A DNA stretch of 64,000 nt, taken from positions 1 to 64,000 of IMG/VR virus record IMGVR_UViG_3300029922_000054, one strand, 5' to 3'. The notes under the pieces are model-generated. The model was not told the origin of the DNA. It saw nothing but the letters and a program-made list of their open reading frames with translations, and ran no database searches. The position numbers and the translations under genes were made by a program. Shown here in pieces: positions 22,566-30,532 of the stretch. This DNA comes from a virus. The first letter of the stretch is position 1. Each line of letters opens with the position of its first letter.

Positions 22566-22616
22566 GTGATAAGGTTGTGGAGTGTCGGGACGCCAATCCC
22601 GGCAAAGCCTTATCGC
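22566..22616 (+). promoter_or_regulatory. Nested hairpin before the HNH gene
   Basis: GTGATAAGG (22566-22574) pairs with CCTTATCGC (22608-22616), with one G-U pair, and encloses TGTCGGGA (22583-22590) paired with TCCCGGCA (22597-22604). It lies in the 112-base gap after the methyltransferase and ends 14 bases before the HNH start, next to its ribosome site. It differs in sequence from the other elements. Confidence 0.45.
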
Positions 22617-22630
22617 TTATAGGAGCGAGA

Positions 22631-23374
22631 ATGACACCCCACGAATCTAGTATACCTGTCGGCCTGTGCCAGTGTGGATGCGGTCAGAAAACACCTATAG
22701 CCCAGCGAACGCGCACTGGGGACGATGTATTCAAAGGATTCCCTTTGAGATTCATCCTCAACCATCATGCAAAGCTGCAAAAGAGAACAGTTCTGACTGG
22801 GTGCATCTGCGGCAATGCTGATTGCTCTATCCCTTATGGGCTTTGTCATTGCGGTTGCGGGAAGCGCACACGGACAGCGAGAGTAAGCAATGCTGCCCGG
22901 CATCGCGTCAAAGGCCAACCTTATCGCTATTGCCACGGACATGCCCTATGCTTATCCGGCCCCGAATATCTTATCGAGGATCGCGGTTACAAAACCCCTT
23001 GTTGGGTGTGGCAGAGACACATTAACCACAAAGGATATGGCATGATGCGTGACTTAGAGAAGTCAGGGAAACTGCGCTCTGCCCATCGGACTTATTACGA
23101 GCGCAAGTTCGGCCCTATCCCTGAAGACCTCACCTTGGATCATCTTTGTCGTGTTCGGTCCTGCGTTAATCCCGATCATCTGGAAGCTGTGCCGCTTGTT
23201 GTGAATGTTGATCGCGGAATTTCATGTACCATCACGGCCGAGCAGATTTCCAAGACGAAACGCTTGCTCGCTCTGGGGCATATCCAGGTTGATGTTGCAT
23301 CTTTGGTGGGCATTTCTCAGGCGGCTGTTAGCGACATAAATCTTGGGAAGAAAGATCATCGGCTCAATGGGTAA
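22631..23374 (+). CDS. HNH homing-type endonuclease with paired Cys motifs
   Basis: ATG at 22631 follows TATAGGAGCGAGA. Two copies of a Cys motif, GLCQCGCGQKT and GLCHCGCGKRT, lie at about residues 14 and 70. The HNH core follows (CWVWQRHINHKGYG, LDHLCRVRSCVNPDHLEAV) and the C-terminus has a helix-turn-helix-like part (QVDVASLVGISQAAVSDINL). The layout is that of free-standing phage homing nucleases. It sits between methyltransferase and helicase genes, has only one GTCCTG motif, and is probably an insertion. Confidence 0.78.
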   Translation: MTPHESSIPVGLCQCGCGQKTPIAQRTRTGDDVFKGFPLRFILNHHAKLQKRTVLTGCICGNADCSIPYGLCHCGCGKRTRTARVSNAARHRVKGQPYRYCHGHALCLSGPEYLIEDRGYKTPCWVWQRHINHKGYGMMRDLEKSGKLRSAHRTYYERKFGPIPEDLTLDHLCRVRSCVNPDHLEAVPLVVNVDRGISCTITAEQISKTKRLLALGHIQVDVASLVGISQAAVSDINLGKKDHRLNG

Positions 23375-24704
23375 ATTAATCGACACTGGACTACCGGCAG
23401 ACATTGACTGCGAGCGAACCCTTTTAGGCGCCGTACTCAAGAACAATGACGCGTGGGAAGACGTCGCACAACTCGCAAGAGATGACTGGGCGCTCGAAAG
23501 CCATCAGCGCATTCGGCAGGCAATGAAGCGGATTCGGGATGCAGGTTCTGGAATTGACGAAATTACTCTTTGTAACGATCTTCGTTCCCGCGGAGAGCTG
23601 GATGCTATCGGAGGGGTATCATACATCTCCGGTCTACAAGAGGGTGTATACCGCAACATAGCTATTGATGACCATCTGCGCATCGTGCGGGACAAAGGGA
23701 TGTTGCGTAGACTGTTGAGTTTTGCTAGTGAAATATCTGACCGCGCACAAGGCATGGGAGAGCCGGCGCTTGAAATATTAGGGTCTTTGCAGTCGCAACT
23801 GGACGCCATGGCCGAACCTGCGATGCAGTCGAACAAGGCCCCAATTCAGAGCCACATCGTAGAACTCATGGACCGGGTAGTGCGGGAGTACACAGAGAAA
23901 ACGCCCCGCGGCATTCCAACCGGCAACGCATGGCTCGACGACAAGATGGGCGGTGGATACCGAAAAGGGCGCTACACCATCGTTGCGGCGCGGCCGAAGA
24001 TCGGAAAGTCAGGATTCGGAACAATGTCCACGGCCTATAACTGCCTTCGCGGGACTCGCGTCGTCTGGTTCTCGCTGGAGATGGACCATGAAGAGGTTGA
24101 ACTGAATCTCATCCCGTATGTAGTGGACCTTCCGAATATCGTCGTGGTCAAACCGGAACTCAGGACTCCAGAGCAGCAGTCTTTGGTCCTGCAAGGTTTG
24201 GGAATCATCGGCGAATGGCCGCTGACCATCTATGACGGCGACATGGACTGTGACCAAATATGCTGGTCGATTGACCGTGAGGCGCGCAAGGAAGGTGATG
24301 TGCTGTTTGTATTGGACCACTTCGGGCTTATCTCCGGAGGCGACAAGGATATTCGCAAGCGGTACGTGGAGAACTCTGAGCGGCTGCGCAAGAAGATCAA
24401 GCAGCACAAGAACGCAGCGCTACTCAACCTATTCCAGCTCGGGGAAGTGCCGAGAGAGTTTGCAGACAAGCGGCCACAGCCAGGAGACATCAGCGAGAGC
24501 AAGAAGCCGCTGCAAGACTGCTTTGCCATGGTCCTGTTGCATCGGTATCAGGACAAAGAGACGCTGAAGATGACCAAGAAAGCAAACATCAACCTAGCAT
24601 TGGTCAGAGGCGGCGGCGCACCGGGCAATGTGGATGGGGAATTTAACACGCGCACACTCAGCTTTGAAGCCGAGGCTGAGCTTGACATGGACAGTTACGA
24701 ATAA
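23367..24704 (+). CDS. Replicative DnaB-family helicase
   Basis: The protein (445 residues from ATG 23367) has an N-terminal domain like DnaB (ERTLLGAVLKNNDAWEDVAQ) and a RecA-type core. Visible are RGIPTGNAWLDDKMGGGYRKG, Walker A ARPKIGKSGF, VVWFSLEMDHEEV, Walker B VLFVLDHFGLISGG, and the Arg/Gln region LLNLFQLGEVPRE and ISESKKPLQDC. It unwinds phage DNA at the fork. It overlaps the HNH gene by eight bases. No separate primase is seen in the window. Confidence 0.85.
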   Translation: MGKLIDTGLPADIDCERTLLGAVLKNNDAWEDVAQLARDDWALESHQRIRQAMKRIRDAGSGIDEITLCNDLRSRGELDAIGGVSYISGLQEGVYRNIAIDDHLRIVRDKGMLRRLLSFASEISDRAQGMGEPALEILGSLQSQLDAMAEPAMQSNKAPIQSHIVELMDRVVREYTEKTPRGIPTGNAWLDDKMGGGYRKGRYTIVAARPKIGKSGFGTMSTAYNCLRGTRVVWFSLEMDHEEVELNLIPYVVDLPNIVVVKPELRTPEQQSLVLQGLGIIGEWPLTIYDGDMDCDQICWSIDREARKEGDVLFVLDHFGLISGGDKDIRKRYVENSERLRKKIKQHKNAALLNLFQLGEVPREFADKRPQPGDISESKKPLQDCFAMVLLHRYQDKETLKMTKKANINLALVRGGGAPGNVDGEFNTRTLSFEAEAELDMDSYE

Positions 24705-24728
24705 CCAGCAACCGAAAGGGATGGCGTC

Positions 24729-25592
24729 ATGGAAAAACTGACACTGAGACAATCAATTCGAGAGGAACTTAGGAAGCATCGCTCTATAAACCAGAACCTG
24801 CTTACGCTAGATGAAGAAAGAGCCCTTCTCGATGGCCTAGCGGAAGTTATCAAGGAGTACGCTCCCACGGAATCAGGAGCGCCGCTGAGCGATGAAGAGT
24901 GGAAAACTCTTGTGCGATGGAGTTTTCCATCAAAACATCCAGACAACACCTGCGTCACACGCCTCCAACTGGACACTATTCTCGCCAAGCGCAACACTGC
25001 GCAGTCGATACCACCACAAAGCCAACAGGACGCAGAAACATGCGCTCTCTGGCGCAAGGTACAAGACGGGCACAGCGTCAAGCAGCCCACACCACCGTAT
25101 ATGAATACGCCGAATGCTTTTGTTGGTGAGCGACCGGGCAAGAGCTGGAAGGATGCGCAGCCAGAGCCCATCGCATCCACAGCGCAGGACGACTGGAATG
25201 ACCAGCACGGCCACAGGAGCGAGATACTGCCACTGATTGGCGGTGAGCCGGTGAAGAAAGAAAATGCTGCTCCAGTGGATGGCGATCTATCCGAGAAAGC
25301 ACGCAAGGCGTTCTTGAGTGCTCCAGATAATTCTTGGGATACAGCGTTCGGTGTGATACAGCGGGACCGTGATGCACGGTGGGAGAAAGCAATTGTCGAA
25401 GAATGCGAGCACCGCAGCTACATGGTCGGTATAGGTCAAAAGTTAGTGAATGATACTCGCGCCCGCATCGAAGCCAAGCCGCAGACCTTGGAAGAGCGTA
25501 TCCACGCAATTCTGATTGGCTCCGATTCCGTCACAGACAAGTTCAACGCGGTAATGGCTCTGATTCCGAAACCAGCAAAGGAGCAGCGATGA
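24729..25592 (+). CDS. Unknown protein (287 aa)
   Basis: ATG at 24729 follows AAAGGGATGGCGTC. The N-terminal part is helical and charged (LRQSIREELRKHRSINQN, DEERALLDGLAEVIKEY). The middle is polar and low in structure, with many Gln, Pro and Thr. A helical C-terminus follows (LEERIHAILIGSDSVTDKFN). No catalytic motif is seen. It lies between helicase and HNH genes in a tightly packed unit. Confidence 0.55.
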   Translation: MEKLTLRQSIREELRKHRSINQNLLTLDEERALLDGLAEVIKEYAPTESGAPLSDEEWKTLVRWSFPSKHPDNTCVTRLQLDTILAKRNTAQSIPPQSQQDAETCALWRKVQDGHSVKQPTPPYMNTPNAFVGERPGKSWKDAQPEPIASTAQDDWNDQHGHRSEILPLIGGEPVKKENAAPVDGDLSEKARKAFLSAPDNSWDTAFGVIQRDRDARWEKAIVEECEHRSYMVGIGQKLVNDTRARIEAKPQTLEERIHAILIGSDSVTDKFNAVMALIPKPAKEQR

Positions 25593-25774
25593 GCCGGGAG
25601 TTATCCCAACGCAGCAAGGCTGATGCGCGGCAACCATTCACAACCGCGGAATTGGCTATCAAGTGTGCTGAAATACTTGAGCACATGACTGGGGAGAAGT
25701 GCGTAGTTATCTCCAGGGGACAGGCATACCATTACATCCTGCGTCAGTCAGGAACAAAGTTGGTGAGGGGATGA
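25589..25774 (+). CDS. Unknown small protein (61 aa)
   Basis: ATG at 25589 overlaps the preceding stop (ATGA). The product has a helical middle (FTTAELAIKCAEILEHMTGE) and a basic end (QAYHYILRQSGTKLVRG). Its stop overlaps the next ATG. Coupled placement is the main support. Function is unknown. Confidence 0.55.
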   Translation: MSRELSQRSKADARQPFTTAELAIKCAEILEHMTGEKCVVISRGQAYHYILRQSGTKLVRG

Positions 25775-25971
25775 CGAAGATATGCCCCACCTGTGGTCAG
25801 CCGCTTCCGCAACTCAAAGGAAAGCGTATTTGTGCTGACTGCCATAAGACCATCGGTCGCCACGACAAGTATTTCAACGGGAACGATGGCCGGCTGCATC
25901 ACTACTCCTGCCAGGAGCCGACAGGATACGGAAAGCCGGATCCGCCTCAGAATTTGGAGCTGATCGCATGA
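25771..25971 (+). CDS. Zinc-ribbon protein (66 aa)
   Basis: ATG at 25771 overlaps the preceding TGA. The chain starts MTKICPTCGQPLPQLKGKR and continues CADCHKTIGRHDKY, then HHYSCQEP, forming one or two zinc sites (CxxC, CxxCH, HHxxxC). It is one of many small zinc proteins here. It is coupled to the HNH-like gene that follows. Confidence 0.62.
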   Translation: MTKICPTCGQPLPQLKGKRICADCHKTIGRHDKYFNGNDGRLHHYSCQEPTGYGKPDPPQNLELIA

Positions 25972-26324
25972 GCTACCTGAAGCGCTACACGCCAATCAAG
26001 AAGAAGCGGGACAAGCCGCGCCGGGGTGAGCCGACCAATGAAGAGAAGCAGGCCGCACGCGCTCTTTGTTTCTCTCGTGCAGGAGGCATGTGTCAGCTTC
26101 ACGTCAACAATCAATGCCTTGGATATGCTCCCTTGAACGCGGAAGATGGAGATGAGCACCAGGGACAACTTTGCCACCTGAAAGGCAAACGCAGGTTCGG
26201 ATGGCCTGAGTCAGAAGTGACCGGACAAAAGCATCTGTGGGGTTGCTGGAAGTGTCATGCAGCTAGTCACAACTGCGGTGGAAGGCCGCTCTCAACCAAC
26301 AACACCAATAGTGAGGTAAGATAA
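25968..26324 (+). CDS. HNH-like nuclease (118 aa)
   Basis: ATG 25968 overlaps the preceding stop. After a basic start (LKRYTPIKKKRDKPRRGE) comes LCFSRAGGMCQLH, then DEHQGQLCHLKGKRRFGW and LWGCWKCHAASHNCGG. The paired Cys, the His in QLCHLK and the final CxxCHxxxHNC arrangement fit a small HNH/McrA-type fold such as in phage recombination nucleases. The exact role is not known; a DNA-junction or packaging role is possible. Confidence 0.6.
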   Translation: MSYLKRYTPIKKKRDKPRRGEPTNEEKQAARALCFSRAGGMCQLHVNNQCLGYAPLNAEDGDEHQGQLCHLKGKRRFGWPESEVTGQKHLWGCWKCHAASHNCGGRPLSTNNTNSEVR

Positions 26325-26328
26325 GCCC

Positions 26329-26670
26329 ATGAAGACACCAGCATTCCGCCCAGGTGGTAACCGCTATCTCGTGCTGCCTGACCAGATCGCAGAGGACAGC
26401 GAAACAATCGGAGGGGTCACGCTCTCGATCCCCAAAGACCCCAACAAGCAGGCCATTGAAGGAACCGTAGTTGCCCGAGGTCTGGCCGCTAGCGACTATG
26501 AAGTGAACGACAAGGTGATGTACGGCCAGTATTCCGGCTATGACCTGAAGCTGGAGGGCGTCGACTACAAGGTGCTCCAGGAGAATGAGCTGCTCGGCCA
26601 GCACCTTTCTACGCCTTTTGATTCGGATCAGTCCGCTCTGCCGCTCGTGATGGGCACAATTCAGCTCTAA
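26329..26670 (+). CDS. groES: GroES-type co-chaperonin
   Basis: This 113-residue protein follows the Cpn10 pattern: NRYLVLPDQIAEDSETIGGV at the start, a mobile-loop region (IGGVTLSIPKDP), then IEGTVVARGLA, VNDKVMYGQYSGYDLKLEG, and VDYKVLQENELLG. It has a 15-residue C-terminal extension. It should cap the GroEL-like protein encoded at 27166, one gene away. Phage co-chaperonins (T4 gp31) normally serve host GroEL; here both partners are encoded. Confidence 0.88.
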   Translation: MKTPAFRPGGNRYLVLPDQIAEDSETIGGVTLSIPKDPNKQAIEGTVVARGLAASDYEVNDKVMYGQYSGYDLKLEGVDYKVLQENELLGQHLSTPFDSDQSALPLVMGTIQL

Positions 26671-26724
26671 CCTCACCGCCAACCGCTCTACCAACCGCCA
26701 AGCACCACAGGAGAAGAAGCCGCC

Positions 26725-27150
26725 ATGGCAATCACTGAAGAATCTAACCTCGTCCATCATGCACGGCGAGAACTTGAAAACGCAGGCTGGTTTAAAGAGG
26801 ACTCCGACTTTGGAGGATTAGTCGGTCCTGCCGTCCTCAAAATGGTCGAAACGTTCAGCGATGAAGGACACAGCGGGTTCTCTGCTGGGTTGTGCATTGA
26901 TCTCTTCAAAAGAGTTGCATCGTTCAAACTCCTTTCTCCTATCAAGAATCCAATGGAGACGGGAGAATACATCGACCACACAGACATAAGCGGTGGCCAT
27001 CCAGTGTTTCAATCCACTCGTCTCTCCAGTTTGTTTTCAAACGATGGAGGCAAGCACTGGCACGACATCGACATTCACGTTCCACGCTGGAGACGCATAT
27101 TCCTCCGTCAGAACGTGGTCTTAGTGAACTTCCCCTACCTACCGGAGTGA
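26725..27150 (+). CDS. Conserved phage protein of unknown role (141 aa)
   Basis: ATG at 26725 follows CAGGAGAAGAAGCCGCC. The N-terminal pattern HHARRELENAGWFKEDSDFG with VGPAVLKMVETFSDEGHSG and FSAGLCIDLFKRV resembles a family found in many phages whose function I do not know. The C-terminal half is beta-rich. It lies between the two chaperonin genes, probably by operon packing and not by function. Confidence 0.62.
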   Translation: MAITEESNLVHHARRELENAGWFKEDSDFGGLVGPAVLKMVETFSDEGHSGFSAGLCIDLFKRVASFKLLSPIKNPMETGEYIDHTDISGGHPVFQSTRLSSLFSNDGGKHWHDIDIHVPRWRRIFLRQNVVLVNFPYLPE

Positions 27151-27165
27151 AAGGAAAACAGGAAA

Positions 27166-28896
27166 ATGGCAATCACTATCAAGACAGGGAAGGAAGCTCG
27201 CGCAGAGATCCTTTCAGGAGCAACGCAACTCAACCAGGTAGTCAGTTCGTCACTGGGCCCTGCCGGCCGCTGGAGCCTGTTTCGGCACGGCAACATGGTC
27301 GTACTCAGCAAAGACGGCGTTACGCTGGCAAACGAGGTCAACCTCCCCGGCGTATACGAGTCTATGGGGGCCGACCGGCTCAAGGGTGCAGCGCGTCAAG
27401 CAGTCGACGAAGCTGGCGACGGGACCACCACAGCCGTCCTGCTGGGCCACGCCATCCTTGAGGCAGGACACAAGGCCATCAATGATGGTGCGGAGCCTGT
27501 GAAGCTCACCCGCGGCATTGAGCGTGCGCGGAAGGCCATTGTGGGCGATTTCGACCAGAAGAAACGGAAGTTCACAGGCGGCATTCTGGAGTCGTTCGCC
27601 ATTCCCTGCACTCCGGAGCTTGCTTTTCAGGCAGCGCGGATCAGCGCCAACGGAGACGACACGATCGCCAAGGCCGTCTCCGAAGTAGTGCTGAAGGTGG
27701 GCACTGACGGAGATGTGACGATCGCCAACAGCTACTCGACAGAGCATTTAGTCGAATTCCAGGAGGGGATGGGGATCAACACAGGACTCGTACATCCCGG
27801 CTTTGTGAATGATGCCTATCGGAACCGCGCCATGCTTGAGAAGGCTATGGTCCTGTGCGTCAACAGACAAATCTCAACTTCCGTTGAAGTCGTCAACATC
27901 ATGAAGAAAGCGGCGCAGAAGGCGAAGTTAGACAATGTGCCATTCTCCCTGTTGGTGATCGCTGACGAGTACACACCCGAGGCGTTGGGACAGTTCCTGC
28001 ATCACCGGAAGCCGCAGAACTTGGGCGGCGATGGGCTGGAGATCGCCATCGTTCGGGCGCCACTCTTCAAGGACTCGCGCCGGGATATTCTTGAGGATAT
28101 TTGCCTGCTGACCCAGGGAACTCGAGTAGAGAACCCGCAGGGGAAGGCGCTCGAACAGTTGAGCGTCAACTCTTTCGGTCTTGCCGAGCGCGTAATCGTC
28201 ACCCAGAGCCGGACCACAATCACTGCCGGCACGTCCGATGACGACTACAGGACCAGTACCATCGAGCCCTACCTCGCGCGCCTCAAGGCCATGTCGGAAG
28301 ACACGTCACTGCGCGCAGACGAGATCAGCACGCTCAAGAGCCGGCTGGCAGCTCTTACTGGCGGCGTGGCCGTCATCAAGGTTGGCGGGACCAGCATCAA
28401 CGAAGTGGAGAAGCTGAAGTTCCAGGTAGAGGACGCCATCCACGCCACACGGGCAGCCGTCTCAGAGGGCGTTGTACCGGGCGGCGGTAGCGCGCTGCTG
28501 TTCGCCAAAGAGGCAGCGTCCGACGTTGACGATGACTCGCTACTGGAGGACTCAGACGAGAGCAGGGGCTACGTGCTGCTGCTCGACTGCCTCTCGAAGC
28601 CCATCCAGCAGATTGCTTTGAACGCAGGGTACGACGGAGAGAAGATCGCTCAGGCCGTACATAATGCGAATCATGGTCCTTACGCAAACGACCGCAATGG
28701 CTTCGACGCTTCCACAGGACTCTACCCTGCAGACATGTTTGAGGCTGGTATTGTGGATCCACTTCGAGTTGTCCGCTCGTCACTCAACGCCGCGGCAAGT
28801 GAAGCCTGCTTGCTCCTGCTCACCGAGGTTGTGCTGGGCAACATTCCAGAGCCAGCACAGCAGCAGATGAGCGGCCAAGTCGGTCCTCGTCGGTAA
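27166..28896 (+). CDS. groEL: GroEL-type chaperonin, divergent
   Basis: The 576-residue protein aligns by eye along the whole of GroEL. It has SSSLGPAGRW, the ATP site KDGVTLANEV and AGDGTTTAVLLG (P-loop equivalent), the apical domain with EFQEGMGINTGLVHPGF, and the conserved GGVAVIKVGGTS, VEDAIHATRAAVSEGVVPGGG with the catalytic Asp of VEDA. No Gly-Gly-Met tail is seen; it ends SGQVGPRR. It would form the folding chamber with the phage GroES. Ribosome site AAAGGAAAACAGGAAA. Confidence 0.93.
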   Translation: MAITIKTGKEARAEILSGATQLNQVVSSSLGPAGRWSLFRHGNMVVLSKDGVTLANEVNLPGVYESMGADRLKGAARQAVDEAGDGTTTAVLLGHAILEAGHKAINDGAEPVKLTRGIERARKAIVGDFDQKKRKFTGGILESFAIPCTPELAFQAARISANGDDTIAKAVSEVVLKVGTDGDVTIANSYSTEHLVEFQEGMGINTGLVHPGFVNDAYRNRAMLEKAMVLCVNRQISTSVEVVNIMKKAAQKAKLDNVPFSLLVIADEYTPEALGQFLHHRKPQNLGGDGLEIAIVRAPLFKDSRRDILEDICLLTQGTRVENPQGKALEQLSVNSFGLAERVIVTQSRTTITAGTSDDDYRTSTIEPYLARLKAMSEDTSLRADEISTLKSRLAALTGGVAVIKVGGTSINEVEKLKFQVEDAIHATRAAVSEGVVPGGGSALLFAKEAASDVDDDSLLEDSDESRGYVLLLDCLSKPIQQIALNAGYDGEKIAQAVHNANHGPYANDRNGFDASTGLYPADMFEAGIVDPLRVVRSSLNAAASEACLLLLTEVVLGNIPEPAQQQMSGQVGPRR

Positions 28897-28905
28897 CCAT
28901 CAACT

Positions 28906-28994
28906 GGCAGGGTGTCCTGCCAAGACGGCTGGGGCCGCAAGGCAAGGAATGGTAGACCTCTCGCCAGAAGGAGAGGATGCCAGCCGTCTTGGCA
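28906..28994 (+). ncRNA. Structured leader element G (related to C)
   Basis: TGCCAAGACGGCTGG (28918-28932) pairs perfectly over 15 bp with CCAGCCGTCTTGGCA (28980-28994). An inner CCTCTC/GAGAGG hairpin lies at 28957-28976. A competing 5' hairpin GGCAG (28906-28910) with CTGCC (28917-28921) shares its CTGCC with the long stem. GGCAGCACATTCA on the 3' side is identical to element C. The next gene starts at 29025. It is a strong candidate for a cis-acting RNA. Confidence 0.6.
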
Positions 28995-29024
28995 GCACAT
29001 TCAAACCAAAAAAGGAGAAATTCA

Positions 29025-29306
29025 ATGTCTTGGAGCATCTCACTATCGGGTGGAAAACAACAGGTGCAGGACGAATTGCGCCATGCGGCAATCGAGATCA
29101 GTCACACAATGGACGCTCTTGATCGCGCGTCTGGCCCTCTCGTCAACGTGTCAGTCAGCGGGTCAGCGTATGCGAGTCCTGCTGATTCAAACGGCAACAG
29201 CAACAACGGAACAGGCGCATCTTTCAGTGTCGGAAGCTATGCGCCCGAGCCGCCTCCCGCTCAGCCGCAGGACATTCCCGCAGAAGCTGCACCGTCCGCA
29301 AGCTAA
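29025..29306 (+). CDS. Small secretion-free Ser/Pro-rich protein (93 aa)
   Basis: ATG at 29025 follows AAAAAAGGAGAAATTCA, right after element G. The first half is a small domain (SWSISLSGGKQQVQDELRHA, then SHTMDALDRASGPLVNVSVS). The end is Asn/Gly/Pro/Ala-rich and disordered (EPPPAQPQDIPAEAAPSAS). It is the last gene of the rightward block and converges with the terminase; the 17-base gap shows no clear terminator. Function is unknown. Confidence 0.6.
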   Translation: MSWSISLSGGKQQVQDELRHAAIEISHTMDALDRASGPLVNVSVSGSAYASPADSNGNSNNGTGASFSVGSYAPEPPPAQPQDIPAEAAPSAS

Positions 29307-29323
29307 ACCGCCAACCGCAGGAC

Positions 29324-30529
29324 TCACCGACCGTAAACCCCATGGCGCTTTCGCAGATCCACTGTGCAGGCGCCATGTTTCTTTGTAGGCCGTCCGTCTG
29401 CTCCCAGCTTCCCCTGCCGTGCCAGATCGCTCATCATCCACTTGCTTGCAATCTGCGCTGTGAATGGGTCCTTGCCCTCAATGGCGGCCGCTAAGGCCTC
29501 GTTGGGGTCGATTCCTGCCGGGTTACGGAGAGTGCCCAGGATCTCTTTGAGGGTGTCGAGCAAGTGGTTGTTTTTATTTTGCAATCCCTCTGACGGGTTC
29601 CGCGTGAGCAACTGCCGGCTCGTCATCTCGACTCGCTTGGCGCGCTTCATTTCCCACAGCAGGTTGGGGCAGTCGAACTCATGCAGGCCAGGCTGAGGAC
29701 GTTCACTCGGATAGCGGCATACGATGTACAGACGGGGTTTGAGTCCTGTCCAGTGCCCGTCCAGGGTTGAGATTCCCCTCCACCAATCAGACATGACCCA
29801 CTCGACGAATGTCACGTCAGAGCGCACGCCGTCGTAGGGGCTCATCTTCCACATGTTGTTTTTCTTGTAGGTCTGGTAGATGTTCGTGGGAGCGCCCTTG
29901 TCGGTGGCCACGGCGTCATAGAAGATGGACGGGTCAGCTTTGATCCAGCGCGCCCGCTCCAGGTCAGGCATCTTCTTCATGACTTTGACGTTCTCATCGA
30001 CGTTGTTATTCCACTCGGCCGAGCGGTAGCGGTAGAACTCCCCAGCCAGATACAGTTCAGGAGGATTCTTGGCTCCTGTGACGGGATTGATCGTTTCCTT
30101 GGGGACGTAGCCCTTGAGCAACGCCGTGGCATTCGTGACGCCATGATCGAATCCGGCCACAATGTCGGGGTTGGCTGGCATGTAGGGCGGCCCCGGATAC
30201 CAGTTCGGGTCAGAGATCACGACGATCTGGTAAAGCTCCTCATTGCCCAGGATGGAGCCAAAGACAGCCTCGCCGCCGGTGGCGTAGGGGTCCATCTCCT
30301 GCTCTTTCTTCCACCGGGCAGGTGAGGCATAGCGAGAGGCGTTCTCTTCGTACCATTTTGCGCCCTTTGGCGTCTCTGGATCACGGTCAGGTATGGCAGA
30401 GTAATGCAGGCTCATGATTGTCAAGCCATTTTTTTTACGCCTGACTGTTACTCCTCTGATTACCTCCATCCGGGTCTGCGGAGGAACGTCCTTGAGCCTC
30501 TTGATGGCCTCTTGTAGTTTGGTGGGCAT
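29324..30529 (-). CDS. terL: Terminase large subunit, nuclease half
   Basis: The 401-residue frame begins with ATG 30529, one codon after the TAA that ends the ATPase half, in the same frame. It carries LHYSAIPDRDPETPKG, then WKKEQEMDPYATGG and the start of an RNase-H-like nuclease (DIVAGFDHGVTNATALL, with the first catalytic Asp). A later Asp (TFVEWVMSDWW region) may complete the site. It cuts concatemeric DNA during packaging. The single intervening stop makes a split or readthrough product likely. Confidence 0.75.
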   Translation of the reverse strand: MPTKLQEAIKRLKDVPPQTRMEVIRGVTVRRKKNGLTIMSLHYSAIPDRDPETPKGAKWYEENASRYASPARWKKEQEMDPYATGGEAVFGSILGNEELYQIVVISDPNWYPGPPYMPANPDIVAGFDHGVTNATALLKGYVPKETINPVTGAKNPPELYLAGEFYRYRSAEWNNNVDENVKVMKKMPDLERARWIKADPSIFYDAVATDKGAPTNIYQTYKKNNMWKMSPYDGVRSDVTFVEWVMSDWWRGISTLDGHWTGLKPRLYIVCRYPSERPQPGLHEFDCPNLLWEMKRAKRVEMTSRQLLTRNPSEGLQNKNNHLLDTLKEILGTLRNPAGIDPNEALAAAIEGKDPFTAQIASKWMMSDLARQGKLGADGRPTKKHGACTVDLRKRHGVYGR

Positions 30530-30532
30530 TGT

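Noticed and set aside
22566-22616. Group I intron or tRNA-like fold
   Set aside because: It is only about 50 bases with two simple stems; no intron core or cloverleaf is present.
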